Below, in pieces: positions 1 through 7,413 of a stretch of 12,156 nt of DNA. A program made the translations under genes and the position numbers. Each line of letters begins with the position of its first letter. Position 1 is the stretch's first letter. Where the stretch lies: NCBI GenBank assembly GCA_005239585.1, contig SBBU01000112.1:1-12156 (forward strand), read 5' to 3'. The stretch comes from Planctomycetaceae bacterium (GTDB taxonomy: Bacteria; Planctomycetota; MHYJ01; SBBU01). Below the pieces are notes generated by a model, which saw only the letters and a program-made list of their open reading frames with translations, was not told the origin of the DNA and did not search any database.

Positions 1-173
1 AGGAGAGCACAGGAATTGCTTTGCATCACGATGGTTCTTGACACAGATGGGTCTGAACTCTTGTTGCCTCTGCCCTCTCTTCAAAACAATTCCTTCGATC
101 TTTGGGAGCTATTGCCATCTACACCCCGTAAAAAACTGCTGACACGTGAGACTGGTTGCCGCCCGTATTTAAC
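1..173. other. Left flank with no assignable gene
   Basis: This stretch lies downstream of the anti-sigma gene, whose stop codon is at 174-176. I see no recognisable protein. A plus-strand frame open from about 31 runs on to 477, but it lies mostly antisense to the strongly supported anti-sigma gene. On the minus strand one frame is open from about position 133 to the window edge without a clear start codon. A run of six T (minus-strand sense, near 127-132) follows the anti-sigma gene, but I could not pair a convincing stem in front of it, so no terminator is called. Confidence 0.4.
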
Positions 174-1988
174 CTATTTTTTCTCCAGCTCCTGCTTTCT
201 GCGCTTCAGTGTATCAAGCGCCGACTGTAAATGTGTGAGCAAATCTTTCATCCTCTCGTTCTTAATTGCAAATCCGACCGCCTCTAACACCTTATCAAGG
301 AGCTCGCCATCCAGCTTACCTACGACTTCATTCATTTTTATTGCATTAGTGGCATTACCGACCATCTCGGTATGCTCGTGCATCAAACCTTTTACGAATA
401 TATTGACTAGTTTATCAAAGAGGTCTTTGTCCAAGCGCGAGGCAACCTGTGCAATTGATATTGCTGCATATAATTGAATATCAAAATGACTGTCTTCCAG
501 CCTACTTTTCAACGCTTTAACAACCTTTTCTTCCTCTGGTTTGCCCTTAAGGCGCCCAGCCGCACAACCAAGAAGATAAGCACAGCGGTTGCGAGCGACT
601 GGAAGTTTATCCTCTAATCCCGATACCGCGATCTTGATAACGTGCTGGAATAGCTCCTCATCTAGCTGCCATATAACTTGACAGACCGCATAAATAGAAG
701 TGCCTCGCACGCCTGCAATCTCGTTCTCGTCTTTAAATTTCCTTAAAAGGACCCTAACAGACTCTGCCATTGCTTCTTTGTCAAGGGTATAAATCAATGA
801 GAACATTATCCACACTGCCGATTCGCGAACATTATTATTTTTGTCATAAAGTGCTTCATGGTAGAGCCACCTTTCATCCGAAAGTATAGCAATCTCGTTA
901 CCTCTCATCTTATGAAGCGTCTCAACTGCACCTTTGTTTTTTAGAATCTCATTAGCGATGATTGTTTTCTGAGGTACGGTGAGCAAATCCGGGGTGGTGT
1001 TAAGCTTTCGACCAATCAATAGCGCCCATTCCTTTATTTCACTTGTCGCAATAGATTCAATCAAATCTGAGTTTTTGTTGTGAGTCTCTTTTAGAAACGC
1101 AAAACGCCTGATTAATTGAATTGTTTTTATGACGGTCAGCGCTGCGCTTTGAATGTCCTTATCATGATGCTTGGAAAGAGAGTCGATTTCGTTGCATGCC
1201 TCAAGCCTTATAAGCTCACTTACTGCTTTTTTATGCGCTTGATTATCATCACCTTTAATGTCAGCTATCAGGCTTTCTATTTGTTTTCTGCGGCTCTCAG
1301 AGAGATAAATGACGTCGCCCCCCGCTGCCATCAAAGTTCCCATTGGGACAAATCGCCCAGCAATCTTTAGGACACCTCTTAAGACTCTAACTGACGTGGT
1401 CTTGTTATTATTAGCTTCTTTGATGTCGATCTTAAAATCCACTAGTCCTTCGACATCCGTATCCTGCACATCAATCGTTGCAGCATCAGTCTGGATTGTT
1501 AATTTTTCAGGGCTCGACTTGGTAGTTTTTATATGTGCGTGGAGCTCCCCTCTTTCAAGTCTAAACTCGCGCTCTCCTATCATATGCACAGAAGAACCGG
1601 CAGGCGCCTTGAGAAAACCGTTGTTGTTAGGGAAGTAATGTTCAAAAGGTTGATTGTTTACATGGAAAAGTACTCCGACGGCGGCAAAAACAATAACTGC
1701 GGCTACAGCCAGCCATTGCCAGCGCAGAATAGGCAAACTCTTTGGTTGCTCAATGACTACATCTGCCGATTCGATCGCCTTGAGAGTCCTTTTTTTCGAT
1801 CTCTGTTTGCAAGATTCAAGCGCTGTCATGTCTTCTACCAGCTGTTTGTTAAGTTCGACCACCTCTGATCGAACCTTCTGACATCCCTGGCATTCCGAAA
1901 GGTGTAATTCAACTCGCGCTTTTTCTGTAGGATCACACTCTTTCAATAGATATAACTCCAATAGCTCGCGTATGTCGTTACAATTCAT
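174..1988 (-). CDS. Membrane anti-sigma factor, zf-HC2 + FecR-like + HEAT repeats
   Basis: This 604-residue protein probably holds the upstream-encoded ECF sigma factor at the membrane. Residues 1-45 look like a zinc-binding anti-sigma (zf-HC2) domain: C3, then H29-x3-C33-x2-C36. A basic stretch (61-68) precedes a single membrane helix at about 88-110, which places the N-terminus in the cytoplasm. Residues about 125-230 resemble the FecR/FecR-like beta domain, with the LERGELHAHI stretch at 144-153. From about 250 to 595 there are repeated paired amphipathic helices with spacing and motifs like HEAT repeats, ending in a charged helix (590-604). The tail would therefore be outside the cytoplasm. 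The start ATG lies 1 bp after the sigma stop with a moderate AGAGGG ribosome site, so the pair is cotranscribed. Most zf-HC2 anti-sigmas are only 80-300 residues, so this is unusually long. The sensed signal and any proteolytic release mechanism are unknown. Confidence 0.85.
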   Translation of the reverse strand: MNCNDIRELLELYLLKECDPTEKARVELHLSECQGCQKVRSEVVELNKQLVEDMTALESCKQRSKKRTLKAIESADVVIEQPKSLPILRWQWLAVAAVIVFAAVGVLFHVNNQPFEHYFPNNNGFLKAPAGSSVHMIGEREFRLERGELHAHIKTTKSSPEKLTIQTDAATIDVQDTDVEGLVDFKIDIKEANNNKTTSVRVLRGVLKIAGRFVPMGTLMAAGGDVIYLSESRRKQIESLIADIKGDDNQAHKKAVSELIRLEACNEIDSLSKHHDKDIQSAALTVIKTIQLIRRFAFLKETHNKNSDLIESIATSEIKEWALLIGRKLNTTPDLLTVPQKTIIANEILKNKGAVETLHKMRGNEIAILSDERWLYHEALYDKNNNVRESAVWIMFSLIYTLDKEAMAESVRVLLRKFKDENEIAGVRGTSIYAVCQVIWQLDEELFQHVIKIAVSGLEDKLPVARNRCAYLLGCAAGRLKGKPEEEKVVKALKSRLEDSHFDIQLYAAISIAQVASRLDKDLFDKLVNIFVKGLMHEHTEMVGNATNAIKMNEVVGKLDGELLDKVLEAVGFAIKNERMKDLLTHLQSALDTLKRRKQELEKK

Positions 1989-1989
1989 A

Positions 1990-2535
1990 TTACTGTTTCC
2001 CTCTTAAACAACTTCTCAGTTTTTCCTGGCCTCTTACTAGCCATGTTCGAATTGTCCCGATTGGTTTCCTTGTCTTTGTGGAAATCTCTTCACATGTTAA
2101 CGCATGATAATATTTTAGCACAATAACCCTTTTCATTTCGCCTGGCAGCGACTCTAATGCCCGCTCAAGTTGAACAAGCCTCTCTGCGTTCTCCTCAGCA
2201 AGCTCTGCCCCTTTCTCCTCTGCCACCCTTTCTGGAAGACTCTCTATAGAATGGCCCATTCTCTGACGCTTACTTATCGTCTTAATGGCGATATTGTTCG
2301 CTATCGAGAAGAGCCAAGAGCGGAAAGATGCAGGTTTCCTACAATTACCTAGCGAGCGATAAGCAATTAAAAATGTATCTTGCACTATATCCTCCACTGT
2401 GGCAATGTCGTACGTCTTACTGTGTATAAAACCGAACACGTTATCGTGGTAACGATCCACAAGGGTTGTAAATGCCCACTTTTCCCCTTTTTTGGCTCTT
2501 TTAACAAGTTCTGCATCCTCTAAACTCCTTCCCAT
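1990..2535 (-). CDS. RNA polymerase sigma factor, ECF (sigma-70) family
   Basis: This 181-residue protein has the two-domain layout of ECF sigma factors and should direct RNA polymerase to a small stress or envelope regulon. Region 2 spans about 24-92 and carries the core-binding and -10 recognition helices, including the VEDIVQDTFLIAYR motif at 47-60 and FRSWLFSIANN at 71-81. An acidic linker (about 95-122) joins it to region 4 at 124-178. Region 4 has the LESLP motif followed by a helix-turn-helix whose recognition helix is around 157-170 (KPIGTIRTWLVRG). The start ATG is fixed by an in-frame TAA six bases upstream. The only good Shine-Dalgarno-like string (AAGGAG) sits about 16 nt upstream, which is too far to be ideal. 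The gene leads directly into its presumed anti-sigma partner. ECF genes often autoregulate, but I could not identify its promoter with confidence. Confidence 0.95.
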   Translation of the reverse strand: MGRSLEDAELVKRAKKGEKWAFTTLVDRYHDNVFGFIHSKTYDIATVEDIVQDTFLIAYRSLGNCRKPASFRSWLFSIANNIAIKTISKRQRMGHSIESLPERVAEEKGAELAEENAERLVQLERALESLPGEMKRVIVLKYYHALTCEEISTKTRKPIGTIRTWLVRGQEKLRSCLRGKQ

Positions 2536-2607
2536 ATATTAGTCCCGCTATCTCCTTTTTATACTCACACAATGCAAGAAAAATGGTTAAAATACATGTA
2601 ATTTGGC

Positions 2608-2835
2608 ATGGCTGCTATGAGAGTAAAAGTACACGTTAAACCTAGGGCGAAAATGACGCAAGTGGAGCGGATCACTGAGCGCGAGTTTAAAGTCTGTGTC
2701 ACAGCCCCTCCATCAGAGAACCAAGCCAACGAGGCTGTACAAGAAGCGTTGTCTGATTTCCTTGGCATCGCCAAGTCTCGCGTCGTACTTGTTGGCGGTG
2801 CAAGATCTCGGGAAAAGATATTTGACATACTATAG
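2608..2835 (+). CDS. DUF167 / YggU family small protein
   Basis: This 75-residue protein carries the full signature of the DUF167 (YggU/UPF0235) family: VKVHVKPRAK near the start, the TAPPSENQANEAV block at 32-44 and a C-terminal GGARSREK motif. The family is widespread in bacteria and eukaryotes, and its molecular role is not firmly established. Its size is normal for the family. Two starts are possible: ATG at 2608 or ATG at 2617, the latter giving MRVKVHVKPRAK, which better matches how family members usually begin. Neither has a clear Shine-Dalgarno sequence. A TAAAAT -10-like hexamer lies at 2588-2593 without a convincing -35. The gene is divergent from the sigma factor across 72 bp and stands alone. 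A weak ACACA/TGTGT hairpin (2837-2852) directly follows the stop and lacks a T run. Confidence 0.9.
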   Translation: MAAMRVKVHVKPRAKMTQVERITEREFKVCVTAPPSENQANEAVQEALSDFLGIAKSRVVLVGGARSREKIFDIL

Positions 2836-2892
2836 AACACACGGACCTGTGTACCTGCCAATCTCAAGCCACAATGGTAAAAAGGAATCCTT

Positions 2893-2905
2893 TGTTTGTC
2901 AAACA
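2893..2905. repeat. Odd palindrome TGTTTG-T-CAAACA
   Basis: Two perfect 6-bp inverted arms surround a single central base in the gap between the DUF167 gene and the end of the isomerase gene. It lies between convergent gene ends, so an operator role is not obvious. No other copy was noticed in the window. It may be chance. Confidence 0.3.
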
Positions 2906-2979
2906 CAAGTATTGTGGAATAACGAAAAACGTCCTGCGACACATCACCGTACGCTCGAAAAATGGAACGAGCAAAATTT

Positions 2980-2995
2980 CTTGCTGTTTAGCAAG
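2980..2995 (-). terminator. Weak terminator-like hairpin at the end of the isomerase gene
   Basis: In minus-strand sense the sequence CTTGCT-AAAC-AGCAAG forms a perfect 6-bp stem with a 4-base loop, followed by AAATTTT. The isomerase stop codon (2988-2990) lies inside it. A second stem, GCTCG/CGAGC with a 10-base loop, lies about ten bases further on. The stems are short and the T run is only four, so termination may be inefficient. The rest of the 152-bp gap between 2836 and 2987 holds no gene I can support. Confidence 0.35.
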
Positions 2996-3746
2996 TGGAG
3001 CGGAGAAAACGGATCTCGGCAGACAGCTTTTTTTTTAGTGACTCTGCTTTATCAGACAAGAACTCAATCATAAGAGGACCGCTGTAGGACTTGAGCGCTT
3101 TGAGTATAGTACGATAGTTGAGCAAGCCGCTTGCAAGTGATTCAAATGGCAAGTAGCCCGGCTTGGAAGAGGCCTTGTAGTTTTTAAGGTGTACGTAACG
3201 GGTGTAGGGGAGCAGTTGTGCCAATTCAGCATTGGGATCTGGAGTAGGCTCGCCTTGTTTTAGATCAAGCACTTGGTAGTTAAGACCAACGTTCGGTCGG
3301 TCGATCGCCCTGAGTAACTTTTCAATTCGATCAGGTGTGTCAGCAACCGAGTCTCGATGGCGCTCAATAACAACAATTATTTTGTGTTTACTTGCAAGAT
3401 CTGCGGTGGCTTGAATCAGATCGACAGATTGTCTGAATAACTTGGACTCGGCCCAGACGCGAAGGATTTTCGTTTCAAGCGCAGCGGCGATTGCCACCTC
3501 TCGCTCAGCATGTTTTATACTCGTCTGATCAACACGGCCAAGATATGAACCATAAGCAATAACCTCCAGCCCTTCATTACGCACCATGTCTCCTACTTTG
3601 CGTGCCGCATCAGCCCCCTGCTCCGGATCAAGATGAGGAGGACGTGCAGTGATTTCGAGTCCATCAAAACCGACTTTCTTTGCAATGCGGGTAATTTCTT
3701 GCAGTGACCGATCAGGTGCAGCAATGGTGCAGAGACCAATCTTCAT
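2988..3746 (-). CDS. Sugar phosphate isomerase/epimerase-like TIM-barrel protein
   Basis: This 252-residue protein fits the AP-endonuclease-2/xylose-isomerase-like TIM-barrel superfamily, which includes ketose 3-epimerases, inosose dehydratases and 3-keto-glycoside lyases. It opens with the beta-1 strand MKIGLCT, then the second-strand motif GFDGLEITARPPHLD (26-40). Probable metal ligands are E128 (VVIERH), H186 (YVHLKNY) and E228 (LMIEFLSD), one per late strand. The position that is usually Asp in the fourth metal-ligand motif (VGLxxD) appears to be Gln (Q158), with D161 nearby. There is no signal peptide, so it acts in the cytoplasm. Its ATG overlaps the stop of the upstream oligogalacturonate-lyase-like gene by 4 bp (ATGA), so the two are translationally coupled and probably act on related sugars. 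Exact substrate and reaction cannot be read from sequence: epimerase, isomerase, dehydratase and C-glycoside lyase activities all share this fold. Confidence 0.85.
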   Translation of the reverse strand: MKIGLCTIAAPDRSLQEITRIAKKVGFDGLEITARPPHLDPEQGADAARKVGDMVRNEGLEVIAYGSYLGRVDQTSIKHAEREVAIAAALETKILRVWAESKLFRQSVDLIQATADLASKHKIIVVIERHRDSVADTPDRIEKLLRAIDRPNVGLNYQVLDLKQGEPTPDPNAELAQLLPYTRYVHLKNYKASSKPGYLPFESLASGLLNYRTILKALKSYSGPLMIEFLSDKAESLKKKLSAEIRFLRSTC

Positions 3747-4930
3747 CCGAGCTCTGGGAGTCTTGCCATATAAATGGCAGGAGTGCCGTCTCGGTCGCTA
3801 TTAAAAACCGTCCACTTACCGTCTGGAGAGACGCGTGGATGTGGATGGAGTTCCTGCGACTTCCAACTTGAGTCGGTTCGGCAGATAGGCTTTTTCGCCC
3901 AAGTCCCATCTTTTTTTGCATGTATCAGGTGCAGAAGCTTTTGATCCCAGACACCGTCTGTAATTAGATAATCCCCGGTACCCCAGCTGTAAAAGTGTCC
4001 ATAGAACGTCCCGTCTAAAAATTGCCATTCAGTGAATTGATCGGTCTCGATGTCGATTATCCCAGCCATGCTCCAGCCTGCCCTAGGATCATCCTTTTTC
4101 CCGTCCCAACCGTGGTATAGAATGTGCTTTCCGTCATCGAGCCAGAGTTCATGACCAATTTGTAAATTCGTCCCACGCTGATCGCGAATTCGTCTAGACT
4201 GACCTGTGCTAGTATTGAGTAGCCATATCCTCTGCTCAACCTGCTGCCAGATTCCCTCATGACAGTAAAGGATCAAATTCGAATCAGTTGGTGAGAACTG
4301 AACATGCGTGATCCACGAATTTTCTTCGAGAGTTTTTTCCGCGCCGCCACTAGTCTTGACAATCGTAATGTCACTCGTCAATTTTGCTTGTTTTACTAGA
4401 TCGTGAACTTCTCGCTGACGCGTAGCGCTCTCAGGAACCTCTTCGATTTTACGATCTGTTGTAGGGATCAGGAGCAAATCCTCATTGAAGCTTAGATGCG
4501 GTATCGCTGGGGTACGGTCACGCGGTATCTCATAGATAAGATCTGTCTTGAGCGTGGCAATATCGAGTTTAAAGACCTGAAATCCAACGTAATAGTAAAC
4601 TTTGTTTGTTTTTGGCCCTACAGCGCAGGATGCCCAATTCACGCCTGTGAATCTTTTACATGGATAGTACCAAGATGGTTCAGGGACCTTATCGGTTGAA
4701 TGTGTAAGGCGCATCGCAGGACCGCCCTCTGCATTTACTTTATACATTTCGAAACAGTGTTTTTCATCCTCAGCAAGATAAATGAAAGATCTTCCTCCCT
4801 CTGCAAAAGCAAGATTTGTAAAGTAAGGCTGGATACAACCGATCCCGTGCATCGCAAGCCGTCGTACCTCAGTCCCCGTTAGCGGGTCATTATAGGTTTT
4901 TCTATTTGGATCAATCCGATCCTCTCTCAT
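3743..4930 (-). CDS. Oligogalacturonate lyase-like beta-propeller protein (PL22-type)
   Basis: This 395-residue protein resembles the oligogalacturonate lyase family (Pectate_lyase22, PL22), seven-bladed propellers that cut small unsaturated or saturated galacturonates by beta-elimination. The most telling motif is Q359-E-L-H362-P-H364, which has the Q-x2-H-x-H pattern of the Mn-binding site in characterised PL22 enzymes. It is followed by the blade signature SPDGKWTVFNSDRDG at 368-382. H260 (IGHELWLDDG) and H312 (FYGHFYSWG) are plausible matches to the catalytic and remaining metal-binding histidines. Repeated propeller strands cover the rest. Length is close to the roughly 390 residues usual for the family, and there is no signal peptide, as for the cytoplasmic characterised enzymes. 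Start ATG 4930 has no clear Shine-Dalgarno sequence. The gene is first in a leftward pair with the isomerase-like gene and divergent from the DHDPS-like gene. Some family members may act on uronates other than galacturonate. Confidence 0.85.
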   Translation of the reverse strand: MREDRIDPNRKTYNDPLTGTEVRRLAMHGIGCIQPYFTNLAFAEGGRSFIYLAEDEKHCFEMYKVNAEGGPAMRLTHSTDKVPEPSWYYPCKRFTGVNWASCAVGPKTNKVYYYVGFQVFKLDIATLKTDLIYEIPRDRTPAIPHLSFNEDLLLIPTTDRKIEEVPESATRQREVHDLVKQAKLTSDITIVKTSGGAEKTLEENSWITHVQFSPTDSNLILYCHEGIWQQVEQRIWLLNTSTGQSRRIRDQRGTNLQIGHELWLDDGKHILYHGWDGKKDDPRAGWSMAGIIDIETDQFTEWQFLDGTFYGHFYSWGTGDYLITDGVWDQKLLHLIHAKKDGTWAKKPICRTDSSWKSQELHPHPRVSPDGKWTVFNSDRDGTPAIYMARLPELG

Positions 4931-4973
4931 TGAGTAAATATAATACTGAATGGCCTTTGAAATAAAAGTTGTG

Positions 4974-4979
4974 TATACT
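4974..4979 (+). promoter_or_regulatory. Candidate -10 box upstream of the DHDPS-like gene
   Basis: TATACT matches five of six bases of the sigma-70 -10 consensus and ends 7 nt before ATG 4987. Transcription starting at the usual distance would begin on or next to the start codon, giving a leaderless mRNA. There is no consensus -35 at 16-18 bp: TTGAAA at 4957-4962 is only 11 bp away. A perfect TATAAT at 4939-4944 lies further upstream, also without a -35. The 56-bp gap 4931-4986 must also hold the promoter for the leftward gene. Confidence 0.4.
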
Positions 4980-4986
4980 CCTTGAC

Positions 4987-5949
4987 ATGGCTATGCCGAA
5001 TGAAAAGGTTGATCCAACAAAACTAGTTCGTCCGCGTAGGCACATCACCGGGATGTCAGCCACCCTTTTACCTTTTGATCACCTGGGAAAAGTAGACTGG
5101 GATAATTTTTGCAGGCATGTATCTCGTACTGCACAAGCAGGCCTTATTCCTGCGGTCAACATGGATACAGGCTATGTCAACCTGATTGACGAGGAAACAC
5201 GGCAGGAGGTTCTCACCAGAACCCGTGAAGTGCTGGGGAGAAGTGATTTTATAGCCGGCGCATTTGTGGAAGATCGTCCCCGTGACTCTTTCAACCTGCT
5301 TGCGTACCACCGTCAGATTGATTTAATCCAGTCGCATGGCGGAACGCCAGTGTTGTTCCAATCATATGGATTAATATCTCAACAGCCAGACGTAATTGTA
5401 AGATCATACGAGCAAATATCGCGCTTTTGTAACCGATTCATTGCGTTTGAACTGGGAACAATGTTTGCTCCGTTTGGAAAGATATACGATCTCGATGTGT
5501 TCAAAGGAATTTTGAAAATCCCTCAGTGTATAGGAATGAAACACTCTTCACTTGATCGTGATCTAGAGTTAGAGAGACTGGCTATCAGAAACGAGCAACG
5601 TCCCGATTTTAAGATATTCACAGGAAACGATCTGGCTATCGACATGGTCAAACATGGCAGTGATTATCTTCTAGGTCTTGGCACTTTCGCGCCGGATCTT
5701 TTTGCAAGGCGTGATAAGATGTGGGAGTCAGGAGATCCCGGTTTCTATGAACTCAATGATCAGTTACAGTCTCTTGGGACATTTGCTTTTCGTAACCCTG
5801 TGCCCGCATATAAGCACAGTGCCGCACAGTTTTTAAAACTCCGTGGCTGGATTAACTGTGATGAGCCACATCCAAATAGCATGCGCAGGCCAGAAAGCGA
5901 TCTACAAACACTACGTGATATTGGTAAGCGCCTTGACATAATAACCTAA
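4987..5949 (+). CDS. Divergent DHDPS/N-acetylneuraminate lyase superfamily protein
   Basis: With ATG 4987 the product is 320 residues, a normal size for DHDPS-type class I aldolases and dehydratases. ATG 4993 is an alternative. A TTG at 4969 would add six residues but overlaps the candidate promoter. The N-terminal [10 protein letters not shown] motif (22-31) matches the family's start of barrel strand 1. The Schiff-base lysine is K185 in [12 protein letters not shown] (59-62) occupies the place of the GTTGE motif, and Y127 (FQSYG) fits the PYY tyrosine. The canonical YNxPxRTG motif appears to be replaced by [11 protein letters not shown] (154-164), losing the usual catalytic Tyr and carboxylate-binding Arg. 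The protein is cytoplasmic. Its stop directly abuts the ATG of the next gene, so the two are cotranscribed. A sugar-acid aldolase or dehydratase role is plausible by context, but it is unlikely to be the housekeeping lysine-pathway DapA. Confidence 0.85.
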   Translation: MAMPNEKVDPTKLVRPRRHITGMSATLLPFDHLGKVDWDNFCRHVSRTAQAGLIPAVNMDTGYVNLIDEETRQEVLTRTREVLGRSDFIAGAFVEDRPRDSFNLLAYHRQIDLIQSHGGTPVLFQSYGLISQQPDVIVRSYEQISRFCNRFIAFELGTMFAPFGKIYDLDVFKGILKIPQCIGMKHSSLDRDLELERLAIRNEQRPDFKIFTGNDLAIDMVKHGSDYLLGLGTFAPDLFARRDKMWESGDPGFYELNDQLQSLGTFAFRNPVPAYKHSAAQFLKLRGWINCDEPHPNSMRRPESDLQTLRDIGKRLDIIT

Positions 5950-7362
5950 ATGACTCAATATCGTCGAATTGCGACGCTGCAGCAGGCAGATGATTTTCAA
6001 TCATACTGTACAAGCCTAGGGATTAATATCCCTTTCGACAATAAAGTTGATGTTGGACCCGAGACGCCTTGGGCTCAACCGTATAAATTTGGGAAGATCA
6101 CAATTGGCAATCGATTTGCTATCCTCCCGATGGAGGGTTGGGATGGAACGACTGATGGCAAGCCAAGTGAATTGACATATCGCCGATGGAGGCGATTCGG
6201 TTCAAGCGGGGCAAAGCTCATCTGGGGAGGGGAGGCAGTTGCTGTACGACACGACGGACGAGCAAATCCAAATCAATTGATGATCAGTACGGAAACAATC
6301 GGTAATCTGGCCAAACTGCGAGAGGCCTTGGTATCAGAGCATGAGAAAACATTTGGACGAACTGATGATCTTTTTATTGGTCTTCAGCTCACCCATTCGG
6401 GCAGATTTTCATGTCCAAATGACAAGAATCAGCGCGAGCCGCTAGTACTATATGACCATCCTGTACTGGATGAAAAGTTCACTGGATCGAATCATTTACT
6501 TGTCGATGATGAAATTGACAGTTTGATCGAAGATTTTATTCAGGCAGCGCGTTTAGCACAGCAAGCAGGCTTTGCATTTGTAGATATTAAGCACTGCCAT
6601 GGATACCTCGGTCATGAATTTTTAAGTGCCGTGGACCGCAGAGGCCGCTATGGCGGTAGTTTTGAAAATCGTACTTTATTTCTCACAAAAATAATCGATG
6701 GCATCCGAAAATCTGCACCTAGACTTGAGATCGGTGTTAGACTAGGCGCATTTGATTTTGTGCCGTTCAAAAATGGTTCTGATGGAGTTGGCGTTCCCTG
6801 CACGGCTGGGAATTACCGCTTTGCATTCGGCAGCGATGGAAATAACATCAATTTGGCAGAGACACATGTCCTGCTTGATCTTCTAGAGTCTCTCAAGGTC
6901 TATCTTGTTTGTATTTCAGCAGGTTCACCTTATTACACACCACACATCCAGCGCCCTGCTCTTTTTCCCCCGTCAGATGGCTATTTTCCCCCTGAAGATC
7001 CCCTTGTTGGTGTAGCAAGACTGATTAACACAACAGCAGAGCTCAAGAAGCAACATCCTAATCTTATCATTGTTGGATCGGGCTATTCATACCTACAAGA
7101 GTGGTTTCCAAATGTAGCTCAGTATGTGATTCGTAGAGGCATGGCAGATTTTATCGGGGTCGGCCGCCTTGCTCTCACCTATCCAGATATAATTGCAGAT
7201 GTCCTGTCAGGTCAACCACCAGAACGACAGCGGCTCTGCCGCACATTCAGCGACTGCACCACCGCCCCCCGCAATGGTCTCGTCTCCGGGTGCTATCCAC
7301 TAGATGAATTTTACAAAAACACGCCTGAAGCAAAGAAGCTGTCTGAGATTAAGAAACTCTAA
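5950..7362 (+). CDS. Old Yellow Enzyme-family NAD(P)H:flavin oxidoreductase
   Basis: This 470-residue protein contains the FMN-binding TIM barrel of the OYE/2,4-dienoyl-CoA reductase family, enzymes that typically reduce C=C bonds next to a carbonyl. Visible motifs are [13 protein letters not shown] (54-66), LQLTHSGR (145-152), [14 protein letters not shown] (213-226), RYGGSFENR (233-241) and the late phosphate-binding region IGVGRLAL (402-409). At the substrate-binding HxxH/HxxN position the residues are K214 and H217, and Y219 fits the proton-donor tyrosine of OYE1. A C-terminal segment has C430-x5-C436-x11-C448, like a dienoyl-CoA reductase 4Fe-4S motif with one cysteine missing. There is no second NAD-binding domain, so it is much shorter than FadH-type proteins. 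Its ATG directly follows the TAA of the DHDPS-like gene with no Shine-Dalgarno sequence, so translational coupling is likely. The substrate is unknown. Confidence 0.88.
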   Translation: MTQYRRIATLQQADDFQSYCTSLGINIPFDNKVDVGPETPWAQPYKFGKITIGNRFAILPMEGWDGTTDGKPSELTYRRWRRFGSSGAKLIWGGEAVAVRHDGRANPNQLMISTETIGNLAKLREALVSEHEKTFGRTDDLFIGLQLTHSGRFSCPNDKNQREPLVLYDHPVLDEKFTGSNHLLVDDEIDSLIEDFIQAARLAQQAGFAFVDIKHCHGYLGHEFLSAVDRRGRYGGSFENRTLFLTKIIDGIRKSAPRLEIGVRLGAFDFVPFKNGSDGVGVPCTAGNYRFAFGSDGNNINLAETHVLLDLLESLKVYLVCISAGSPYYTPHIQRPALFPPSDGYFPPEDPLVGVARLINTTAELKKQHPNLIIVGSGYSYLQEWFPNVAQYVIRRGMADFIGVGRLALTYPDIIADVLSGQPPERQRLCRTFSDCTTAPRNGLVSGCYPLDEFYKNTPEAKKLSEIKKL

Positions 7363-7401
7363 CTGGCGAGTCATTATTGACATCACAATCAGGGTTAGAG
7401 T
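7356..7401. repeat. 8-bp inverted repeat flanking the cupin promoter
   Basis: ACTCTAAC (7356-7363) and GTTAGAGT (7394-7401) are perfect inverted arms separated by 30 bp. The left arm covers the stop codon of the oxidoreductase gene. The right arm fills the end of the spacer of the predicted cupin promoter and touches its -10 box. It could be a paired operator, or an RNA stem in readthrough transcripts. Chance is possible at this arm length. Confidence 0.35.
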
Positions 7402-7406
7402 ATTAT
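7377..7406 (+). promoter_or_regulatory. Sigma-70-type promoter for the cupin-Gfo/Idh operon
   Basis: A perfect -35 TTGACA (7377-7382) is followed after 18 bp by TATTAT (7401-7406), which matches five of six consensus bases. It lies in the only sizeable gap of the rightward cluster and ends 7 nt before the GTG at 7414. Transcription would therefore start at or beside that codon. It would let the last three genes be expressed separately from the first two. Confidence 0.6.
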
Positions 7407-7413
7407 TCCTCTC

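Noticed and set aside
38..66. TTGACA at 38-43 as a promoter reading rightward
   Set aside because: No -10-like hexamer lies at suitable spacing and no gene follows on that strand.
16..477. Plus-strand 153-residue reading frame at the left edge
   Set aside because: Most of it is antisense to the well-supported anti-sigma C-terminus, it has a low-complexity Ser/Leu-rich composition, and it matches no family I recognise.
2821..2834. TTGACA followed by TACTAT as a promoter at the end of the DUF167 gene
   Set aside because: The two hexamers are nearly adjacent, far from the needed 16-18 bp spacing, and no plus-strand gene follows.
2565..2942. Minus-strand 125-residue reading frame over the DUF167 gene
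   Set aside because: The plus-strand DUF167 frame has the full family signature, so the opposite frame is a shadow.
4987..5949. Housekeeping dapA for lysine synthesis
   Set aside because: The YNxPxRTG motif is missing and all neighbours are sugar-catabolism types, not lysine-pathway genes.
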